From Clostridia bacterium (lineage in GTDB: Bacteria; Bacillota; Clostridia; Oscillospirales; Acutalibacteraceae), in the NCBI GenBank assembly GCA_900769375.1, contig CAAGGN010000090.1, positions 1-6,132 of the forward strand: a DNA stretch of 6,132 nt, read 5' to 3'. The number at the start of each line of letters is the position of its first letter. Within the stretch, counting starts at the first letter, position 1. Shown in pieces: positions 1 to 5,311 of the stretch. A model generated the notes under the pieces. The model did not search any database, was not told where the DNA came from, and saw only the letters and a list, made by a program, of their open reading frames with translations. Both the position numbers and the translations under genes were made by a program.

Positions 1-706
1 CAAAGGTGAGGTGCTTCTTTTCGCCACCCGTGGTATATTCGATTTTTGAAAAATGGGAATGGAAGGTTTTAAGGCGGTCACTGCCTAATTTATCCTTAAT
101 TTCTATAAACACCTTTTCGTAATCGGCAAGGGTTTTAAAGCATCCTAAATCACGGGCGTTAAGGTGACCGAAATCAATGCAAGGAATAAGTCGCTCATCA
201 ATAGCGCAAAGGGCCAAAACCTCTCCGAGAGTTCCAAGCTGATTAACCTTTCCCATAGTTTCAGGGCAGATATGAATGTGGCCGAGTCCCTCATTATCAA
301 GGGCCTCAATAGATTTTTTCATAGTATCTATGGCAAGAGTCAGCGCTTCATCACGGCTTATTTTTCCGCAGGAGCCGGTATGGACGATAATTCTGTTTCC
401 GCCCATAGCGTTAACCGCCCTTGCGGAAGCCAAAATATAATTTATAGAATTAAGGCGCTTTGCCTCCTCGACCGAAGACATAGAAATATAATAAGGAGCG
501 TGAAGAGAAAGAGTTATGCCCTTTTCTTTGGCAATATTTCCAAGCTCCGCCGCCTTTTCAAGACCTATATTAACGCCTCTGCCACACTGATATTCAAATG
601 CATCAAGTCCCATTTTAGTTAGGTATTCAGGGACTTGCAAGCTATGCTTATATCCCATTGCGGCAAAGCTTAAAGAGTTACCCGCAGGACCGAATTTAGC
701 AGACAT
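1..706 (-). CDS. Endonuclease IV-like (AP endonuclease family 2) TIM-barrel protein, partial
   Basis: The visible 235 residues begin with MSAKFGPAGNSL; the C-terminus runs off the left edge. They match the xylose-isomerase-like TIM barrel of endonuclease IV, which cuts DNA 5' of abasic sites with a three-zinc centre. Likely metal ligands fall where expected: H69 in LHAPYY, H109 in VHTGSCG, E149 in CPETMG, D178 and H181 in CIDFGH, H218 in HSHF and H232 in EKKHLTF. The E. coli Nfo ligands are H69, H109, E145, D179, H182, H216, D229, H231 and E261. The D229 position appears to be lysine here, and the E261 region is outside the window. The ATG at 706 follows GAGGAGAAATAAT, an excellent Shine-Dalgarno site, and the upstream phosphatase stops one base before it, so the two are co-transcribed and probably coupled. 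Fold assignment is firm. Whether it is a true DNA repair nuclease or a related sugar-type TIM-barrel enzyme is less certain. Confidence 0.85.
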   Translation of the reverse strand, partial: MSAKFGPAGNSLSFAAMGYKHSLQVPEYLTKMGLDAFEYQCGRGVNIGLEKAAELGNIAKEKGITLSLHAPYYISMSSVEEAKRLNSINYILASARAVNAMGGNRIIVHTGSCGKISRDEALTLAIDTMKKSIEALDNEGLGHIHICPETMGKVNQLGTLGEVLALCAIDERLIPCIDFGHLNARDLGCFKTLADYEKVFIEIKDKLGSDRLKTFHSHFSKIEYTTGGEKKHLTF

Positions 707-707
707 A

Positions 708-1211
708 TTATTTCTCCTCGTAATCTTTGATTTTGTGCAGTTTATATACCCCTTTTTCAAGGTATCTTCGCACCTTGAAACTCCAACCGTCTTCAAGTTT
801 TATGGGGGTAAGTAAAACGGTTTTAATACCGACACACCTACCGCCTAAAATATCGGTGAAAATCTGGTCGCCTACAATGGCAACTTCTCGGCATTTTACG
901 CCAAGACGCTTTTTACCGCGAAGATATCCAAAGGGTAAAGGTTTGCAACCAAGGGAGATAAAAGGTAGACCGATTCGAGCGGCAAATGGCTCGATTCTTG
1001 CCTTTTTGGAGTTAGATAAAACCATAAGCTTTATTCCGCTTTCCTGCATTTCCTTTATCCAATCTAAAAGACCGTCGGTAAGGACAGTGCCGTGGTGGGT
1101 CGACATAGTATTATCCACATCCAAAAGCAACGCCTTAATGCCGAATTCTTTTAAAACCAAGGGGTTTATATCGGTTATTCTTTTAAATTTTATATGGGGC
1201 TTTAAAAGCAT
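708..1211 (-). CDS. yqeG: YqeG family HAD-IIIA type phosphatase
   Basis: A complete 167-residue protein of the usual size for the YqeG family. HAD motifs are in order: motif I is LLLDVDNT with nucleophile D31 and acid/base D33; motif II is LSNS with S66; the conserved lysine is K90 in GCKPLP; motif III is VGDQIFTD with D115 and D120. There is no large cap domain, as expected for subclass IIIA, and no signal peptide or membrane segment, so it is cytoplasmic or peripheral. The family is related to yeast Gep4, a phosphatidylglycerophosphate phosphatase, so lipid-phosphate hydrolysis is a reasonable but unproven role. The ATG at 1211 is preceded by AGGAGAAATAAT, the same spacing and sequence as in front of the next gene. 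It overlaps nothing upstream, but the rpsU terminator ends directly at its ribosome binding site. It is followed after one base by the endonuclease IV-like gene. The long plus-strand reading frame over it is a shadow. Confidence 0.93.
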   Translation of the reverse strand: MLLKPHIKFKRITDINPLVLKEFGIKALLLDVDNTMSTHHGTVLTDGLLDWIKEMQESGIKLMVLSNSKKARIEPFAARIGLPFISLGCKPLPFGYLRGKKRLGVKCREVAIVGDQIFTDILGGRCVGIKTVLLTPIKLEDGWSFKVRRYLEKGVYKLHKIKDYEEK

Positions 1212-1224
1212 ATTATTTCTCCTA

Positions 1225-1256
1225 AAATAAAAAAGGCGGTAATACTACCGCCTTTT
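1225..1256 (-). terminator. Intrinsic terminator after rpsU
   Basis: A perfect 11-base-pair stem (1231-1241 paired with 1246-1256) has a 4-base loop and a GGCGG/CCGCC core. On the minus strand it is followed by TTTTTTATTTT, a good uridine tract. It begins 12 bases after the rpsU stop codon, so it ends the rpsU transcript. The uridine tract runs into the Shine-Dalgarno site of the YqeG gene. On the plus strand the tail is only four T residues, so activity in that direction would be weak, and no plus-strand gene needs it. Confidence 0.9.
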
Positions 1257-1268
1257 AAAATTCACTGA

Positions 1269-1445
1269 TTAGCGGAACTTTCTCTTACGAGCTGCCTCCG
1301 ACTTTTTCTTACGCTTTACAGAGGGCTTCTCATAGTGCTCTCTCTTACGAACTTCTTGAATTACACCGTCTTTAGCGGTCTGTCTTTTGAAACGACGTAA
1401 AGCGTTATCAAGTGATTCATTTTCTTTAATTCTAACCTGACTCAT
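1269..1445 (-). CDS. rpsU: 30S ribosomal protein S21
   Basis: This is a 58-residue protein starting MSQVRIKENESLDNALRRFK and ending ARKRKFR. It is almost textbook bacterial S21, with the KENESLDNALRRFKR N-terminal part, the EVRKREHYEKPSVKRKKK middle and a basic C-terminal tail. S21 binds the 30S platform near the 3' end of 16S rRNA and takes part in translation initiation. The gene is short enough to be missed by a 60-codon cutoff. The ATG at 1445 has a very strong GGAGGGAGGG Shine-Dalgarno site. It is transcribed from its own consensus promoter about 50 bases upstream and is followed by a strong intrinsic terminator, so it is probably a mainly monocistronic, highly expressed unit. The identification is secure. 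Confidence 0.98.
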   Translation of the reverse strand: MSQVRIKENESLDNALRRFKRQTAKDGVIQEVRKREHYEKPSVKRKKKSEAARKRKFR

Positions 1446-1452
1446 TCTTATT

Positions 1453-1462
1453 CCCTCCCTCC
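1453..1462 (-). promoter_or_regulatory. Strong Shine-Dalgarno site of rpsU
   Basis: On the minus strand the bases read GGAGGGAGGG, ending 7 bases before the rpsU ATG. The site contains two overlapping anti-16S matches in tandem, stronger than any other ribosome binding site in the window, which fits a highly translated ribosomal protein gene. Confidence 0.85.
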
Positions 1463-1498
1463 GCAGAATAGCAGGGGTTTTATACTATCACAAACGAT

Positions 1499-1528
1499 AT
1501 TATACAATACTACTGGGTAATATGTCAA
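1499..1528 (-). promoter_or_regulatory. Consensus sigma-A promoter of rpsU
   Basis: On the minus strand a perfect -35 box TTGACA (1523-1528) and a perfect -10 box TATAAT (1499-1504) are separated by 18 bases. Transcription would start near 1492 and give a leader of about 47 bases before the rpsU ATG. The region just upstream is A/T-rich (about 1529-1560), like an UP element. The promoter lies 38 bases past the isocitrate dehydrogenase stop codon, so it starts a new transcription unit. I see no convincing riboswitch or attenuator in the leader. Confidence 0.9.
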
Positions 1529-1565
1529 GTTTAATTTTATTTTAGCATAAAAGGAAAAATTTCAG

Positions 1566-2714
1566 TTACATTTTTTCAATGGTTTCCATTAAATAGTCAC
1601 CGAATTCGGAGCAAGTAGCGCCATCGCTACGACCTGTGATAACATATTTTTTATCAACCATTGTGCAGTGATAAAGTGCCTTATCAAGCTTATCTGCCTT
1701 TTCGGTGTAACCGATATGACGAAGAAGCATTTCACTTGCTTTGAACATACTTGTGGGGTTAGCGTACTGACCTCTGCCCTGCTCTATCATTCTGGGGGCA
1801 GAGCCGTGAATTGCCTCAAACATAGCATACTCGTCGCCGATATTAGCGCTTCCTGCGGTACCAACACCGCCCTGAATCTGAGCTGCTTCATCGGTAATAA
1901 TATCGCCGTAAAGGTTAGGCATTACAAACACCTGGAAATTAGAACGAACACGCTCGTTTACAAGGTTTGCAGTCATAATATCAATGTACCAATCTTCTGC
2001 CGTGATTTCGGGGTAATCCTTGGCAACCTCGTGAGCAAGTTCGGAGAACTTACCGTCGGTCTTCTTCATAATGTTTGCCTTGGTTACAATAGCAACATTG
2101 GTCTTGCCGTTTTTCTTCGCAAACTCAAATGCGGCGCGGCAGATACGTTTTGTTCCTTCGTTGGTGGTAACCTTAAAGTCGAAAGCCAAGGTATCGGGGA
2201 TTTCTACGCCGCGGCTACCGAGCACATATTCACCCTCGGTGTTTTCACGGTAGAAGGTCCAGTCAATACCAAGCTCGGGAACCTGAACGGGACGAACATT
2301 AGCGTAAAGGTCAAGTTCTCTACGCATAGCAACATTGGCGCTTTCAAGAGTGCCGCCCTTAAGGGTTGTTGTGGGGGCTTTAAGGATTACATTACACGCC
2401 TTAATTTCAGCGAGAACGTCATCGGGAATTGCCTTATTATGAGCAATTCTGTTTTCAATGGTAAGACCTTCGATGGTGCGAAGTTCAACCTTACCTGCGG
2501 CAATTTCATCCTTTAAGATGAACTGCAAAAGGCGTTCGCTTTCCGCAGAAATGATGGGGCCAATGCCATCGCCGCCGCAAACACCGATAATAATCTTATC
2601 GAGTTTTGCGTAATCAACCTTTTTATCTTCCTGCTCCATTTTGCGCTCTCTGGCAATCTGCTCGGTTAAAAGCTCACGAAAATGCTCAACTGCTAAATCT
2701 ACATACTTTTCCAT
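1566..2714 (-). CDS. icd: Isocitrate dehydrogenase, probably NAD-dependent
   Basis: A complete 382-residue protein of the isocitrate/isopropylmalate dehydrogenase family. It oxidatively decarboxylates isocitrate to 2-oxoglutarate in the cytoplasm. Visible motifs are GDGIGP (48-53); the substrate loop with S125, N127, R131 and R141, equivalent to S113, N115, R119 and R129 of E. coli Icd; R156-E-N and Y163; K212 in TKANIMK; D245; and PNLYGDIITDE with metal-binding D271 and D275. The conserved Ser/Asn pair favours isocitrate over isopropylmalate. In the cofactor loop EAIHGSAPRM (300-309), the positions of the NADP-binding Lys344-Tyr345 of E. coli are R308-M309, and the loop to N319-P is longer, so NAD is more likely but not proven. 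The first 38 residues form a charged, probably helical extension before the Rossmann-like start. The ATG at 2714 lies two bases from the aconitase stop and its GGAAGG site is inside the aconitase gene, so translation is probably coupled. Confidence 0.93.
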   Translation of the reverse strand: MEKYVDLAVEHFRELLTEQIARERKMEQEDKKVDYAKLDKIIIGVCGGDGIGPIISAESERLLQFILKDEIAAGKVELRTIEGLTIENRIAHNKAIPDDVLAEIKACNVILKAPTTTLKGGTLESANVAMRRELDLYANVRPVQVPELGIDWTFYRENTEGEYVLGSRGVEIPDTLAFDFKVTTNEGTKRICRAAFEFAKKNGKTNVAIVTKANIMKKTDGKFSELAHEVAKDYPEITAEDWYIDIMTANLVNERVRSNFQVFVMPNLYGDIITDEAAQIQGGVGTAGSANIGDEYAMFEAIHGSAPRMIEQGRGQYANPTSMFKASEMLLRHIGYTEKADKLDKALYHCTMVDKKYVITGRSDGATCSEFGDYLMETIEKM

Positions 2715-2716
2715 AA

Positions 2717-4645
2717 TTATTTACCTTCCTTTGTATATGCAAGCAGACCGCCTGCTTTTAATATATCCTTCTGTCTTTCGGTGAAGGAAGCAACGAGCGC
2801 CATTTCCTCACCGTTTGTTTCATTTTTAAGGGTTATTTCGCCCTTTTCCATACCTTCAAATACATTAGATAAAGTAAGCTTATCGCCTTCATTAATCTTA
2901 TCGTAATCGTCGGGATTTTTAAAGGTTAAAGGCATAATTCCCGCATTTATAAGGTTTGCAACATGGATACGGGCAAAGCTCTTTGTAATTACCGAACGAA
3001 CACCTAAATACATAGGAACGAGGGCTGCATGTTCACGGGATGAGCCCTGACCGTAGTTAGCGCCGCCTATTACAAAACTTTCACCGAGGGCTTTTGCTCT
3101 TTCGGGGAATTCCTTATCGCAAACGCCGAAGCAGAACTGAGAAAGATGGGGAATATTGGAGCGGTAGGGAAGTATTTTTGCGCCTGCAGGCATAATGTGG
3201 TCGGTGGTGATATTGTCGCCAACCTTTAATGCAACTGTGGCGGAAAGTTCGTTTCCTTGGGGTTTAGAGGTGGGGAAAGGTTTAATATTAGGTCCACGAA
3301 GCACCTCTACCGCCTCTGCCTTATCAAGTCCTGCAGGGTCTAAAACTGCAGTATCGTTCACCTTGAAGGTTTTAGGCATTTTAACCTTTGGCATTACCCC
3401 TAAATCGCGGGGGTCAGTAATAACGCCCGTAAGCGCGGCGGCAACTGCAGTTTCGGGAGAAACCAAGTAAACGCCTGCATCGGCGGTACCGCTTCTGCCT
3501 TCAAAGTTACGGTTAAAGGTACGGAGAGATACGCCTGCAGAATTGGGAGAAAAGCCCATTCCTATGCAAGGACCGCAAGCGCATTCTAAAATTCTCGCGC
3601 CCGAAGCGATAATATCACTAAGACCGCCGCAATCGGAAAGCATTGTAAGTACCTGTTTAGAGCCGGGGGATATAGATAAGCTAACAGATGGGTCAATGGT
3701 TTTGCCCTTCAAAAGAGCGGCAACCTTTAACATATCTAAAAGAGATGAATTGGTGCAAGAGCCGATACAAACCTGATCTACCTTTGTTCCTGCAATGGAT
3801 TTAACGGTAACCACGTTATCAGGGCTATGAGGACAAGCAATAAGGGGCTCTAACTCATCAAGATTTATATCGATAACCTTATCGTAAACTGCATCGGGGT
3901 CGCTACATAGAGGGATATAATCCTCTTCTCTGCCCTCTGCCTTTAAGAATTTACGGGTGATCTCATCAGAGGGGAAAATTGAGGTAGTAGCGCCGAGTTC
4001 AGTTCCCATATTGGTTATGGTAGCGCGCTCGGGTACGGAAAAGGTTTTGATGCCCTCGCCACCCCATTCGATTATGGCGCCAACGCCGCCCTTAACCGAA
4101 AGAATTCGAAGTATTTCCAAACTGATATCCTTTGCGCTTACGAAGGGTTTGAGTTTACCCGTAAGGTTAACCTTATACATTTTAGGCATTGTAATATAGT
4201 ATGCGCCGCCGCCCATAGCAACGGCAACATCAAGTCCGCCCGCGCCCATAGCAAGCATACCGATACCGCCGCCCGTTGGGGTGTGGCTGTCAGAGCCGAT
4301 GAGGGTTTTACCGGGTTTGCCGAAGCGTTCAAGGTGCACCTGATGGCAGATTCCGTTACCGGGACGGGAGAAATAAATTCCGTGCTTTTCGGTAACCGAC
4401 TGAATATATCTATGGTCATCGGCGTTTTCAAAACCTGACTGAAGGGTGTTATGGTCTATATATGCCACACTCTTTTCGGTCTTAACACGGTCAAGCCCCA
4501 TAGTTTCAAACTCAAGATACGCCATAGTACCCGTAGCATCCTGAGTTAAGGTCTGATCAATTCTAAGGGCGATTTCTTGACCTACGGTCATATCGCCGCT
4601 AATTAAATGTTCTTTAATGATTTTTTGCGCTATAGTGTAACCCAT
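2717..4645 (-). CDS. acn: Aconitate hydratase (single-chain, short type)
   Basis: A complete 642-residue aconitase, which interconverts citrate and isocitrate through cis-aconitate using a [4Fe-4S] cluster. Cluster cysteines are visible as C297 in GSCTNS and C357 and C360 in CACGPCIG. Other active-site markers are D64-H65 in IDHNTLQ, GSDSHT (117-122), FNRNFEGRSG (377-386) and YGQGSSREHAA (531-541), which holds the catalytic serine. The large catalytic part (about 1-420) and the swivelling C-terminal domain (about 465-640) are in one chain. At 642 residues it is much shorter than AcnA or AcnB (near 870-890) and close to the short anaerobe/archaeal-like aconitases. Isopropylmalate isomerase is normally split into LeuC and LeuD, which argues against that role, although homoaconitase cannot be fully excluded. 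The ATG at 4645 has GAGG 7 bases upstream, next to the regulator's stop codon. It lies between the GntR regulator and isocitrate dehydrogenase in the same operon. Confidence 0.96.
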   Translation of the reverse strand: MGYTIAQKIIKEHLISGDMTVGQEIALRIDQTLTQDATGTMAYLEFETMGLDRVKTEKSVAYIDHNTLQSGFENADDHRYIQSVTEKHGIYFSRPGNGICHQVHLERFGKPGKTLIGSDSHTPTGGGIGMLAMGAGGLDVAVAMGGGAYYITMPKMYKVNLTGKLKPFVSAKDISLEILRILSVKGGVGAIIEWGGEGIKTFSVPERATITNMGTELGATTSIFPSDEITRKFLKAEGREEDYIPLCSDPDAVYDKVIDINLDELEPLIACPHSPDNVVTVKSIAGTKVDQVCIGSCTNSSLLDMLKVAALLKGKTIDPSVSLSISPGSKQVLTMLSDCGGLSDIIASGARILECACGPCIGMGFSPNSAGVSLRTFNRNFEGRSGTADAGVYLVSPETAVAAALTGVITDPRDLGVMPKVKMPKTFKVNDTAVLDPAGLDKAEAVEVLRGPNIKPFPTSKPQGNELSATVALKVGDNITTDHIMPAGAKILPYRSNIPHLSQFCFGVCDKEFPERAKALGESFVIGGANYGQGSSREHAALVPMYLGVRSVITKSFARIHVANLINAGIMPLTFKNPDDYDKINEGDKLTLSNVFEGMEKGEITLKNETNGEEMALVASFTERQKDILKAGGLLAYTKEGK

Positions 4646-4656
4646 TTTTCTACCTC

Positions 4657-5298
4657 TTAATTAGAATTTTTTATATGAATATAAGCATTTTCAATATGCT
4701 TTTCCATAAGTTCTCCGGCCTTTTCGGCATCGCCGTTTTTAACCGCCTCGTAGATTGCCTTATGCTCATTAACCGAAGATTCGGCGCGGCTCTTGCTCTC
4801 TACAGACGCCTTTCGGAATTTCTGCACCTTTTTATGTAAAGGAACTAAAACATCGAAAAACACCGAACTGCCGCTGCTTTTATAAATAAGATTATGGAAC
4901 TGATTATCCATATACTTAATTCTGTCAGCATCTCGCTTTTGATAGTAAAACTCCTGAAGCTCAACGGCATGCAAAAGTTCCTTTAGCTGTTCTTCAGTGC
5001 GGTTTTGAGCGGCCATTGCCGCGGCAAGACATTCAACCTTTTTTCTTATAAGGAATATATCCTCAACGTCCTTTTCGGTTATACCGATTACAACCGAGCC
5101 CTTGCCCGATTCTTCTATTAAGTGCTCCTGCTCAAGTCGGCGCAGCGCTTCTCTTATGGGCGTTCGGCTAACACCCATTATAGCGCTAAGCTTACTTTCC
5201 GTGAGCACCTCTCCGCGCTGATACTTGCCCGTTAAAATATCGGTTTCAAGTCCTTGAAAAACCTGATCTGCAAGGGATACTGTTTTATGTTCAATCAT
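4657..5298 (-). CDS. GntR family transcriptional regulator, FadR/FCD type
   Basis: A 213-residue DNA-binding protein. The N-terminal winged helix-turn-helix (about 10-72) has the GntR signature LSAIMGVSRTPIREALRRLE followed by a GKGSVV wing. The C-terminal all-helical FCD domain (about 78-205) carries the usual metal-binding residues D131, H135 (DNQFH), H179 (NEHKAIYEAV) and H201 (EKHIENA). FCD domains often sense small carboxylic acids through the bound metal, so citrate, isocitrate or 2-oxoglutarate is a natural but unproven effector. I chose the ATG at 5298 (protein starts MIEHKTVSLADQV) over an in-frame GTG nine bases upstream, because that GTG is part of the AGAGGTG Shine-Dalgarno site and itself has no site. 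It lies between citrate synthase and aconitase with tight junctions, so it is probably the pathway-specific, perhaps self-controlling, regulator of the operon. It has no membrane segments. Confidence 0.94.
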   Translation of the reverse strand: MIEHKTVSLADQVFQGLETDILTGKYQRGEVLTESKLSAIMGVSRTPIREALRRLEQEHLIEESGKGSVVIGITEKDVEDIFLIRKKVECLAAAMAAQNRTEEQLKELLHAVELQEFYYQKRDADRIKYMDNQFHNLIYKSSGSSVFFDVLVPLHKKVQKFRKASVESKSRAESSVNEHKAIYEAVKNGDAEKAGELMEKHIENAYIHIKNSN

Positions 5299-5304
5299 AC
5301 TTTT

Positions 5305-5311
5305 CACCTCT
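5305..5311 (-). promoter_or_regulatory. Ribosome binding site deciding the start of the GntR gene
   Basis: On the minus strand AGAGGTG lies 6 bases before the ATG at 5298 and overlaps the TAA stop of the citrate synthase gene. The GTG inside it is in frame with the regulator and could be mistaken for the start. As the site itself supplies the GTG, the downstream ATG is the better start. Confidence 0.75.

Noticed and set aside
164..622. Plus-strand frame of 152 codons
   Set aside because: It lies opposite the endonuclease IV-like gene, whose minus-strand frame is open from 706 to the left edge with clear motifs.
727..1230. Plus-strand open frame as long as the YqeG gene
   Set aside because: It mirrors a well-supported HAD phosphatase on the minus strand and its product resembles nothing.
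1241..1262. TAGTAT in the rpsU terminator as a -10 box for yqeG
   Set aside because: No -35-like sequence lies at proper spacing upstream, and the match is inside the hairpin stem and loop.
1446..1498. Possible leader regulation or riboswitch in the rpsU 5' region
   Set aside because: At about 47 bases the leader is too short for known riboswitches and shows only a weak 4-5 base pair (ATAG/CTAT) stem.
1528..1565. A/T hairpin after icd as an intrinsic terminator
   Set aside because: The stem has only A-T pairs and no following uridine tract of quality, so it would be unstable; it may only be an A/T-rich promoter element.
1668..2516. Long plus-strand open frame (282 codons) opposite the isocitrate dehydrogenase gene
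   Set aside because: It lies fully inside a gene with all family motifs, its product has no recognisable domain, and it has no good ribosome binding site. It is an antisense shadow caused by codon bias.
5299..5307. GTG at 5307 as start of the GntR regulator
   Set aside because: The GTG is part of the AGAGGTG ribosome binding site and has no site of its own; the ATG at 5298 is 6 bases after that site.
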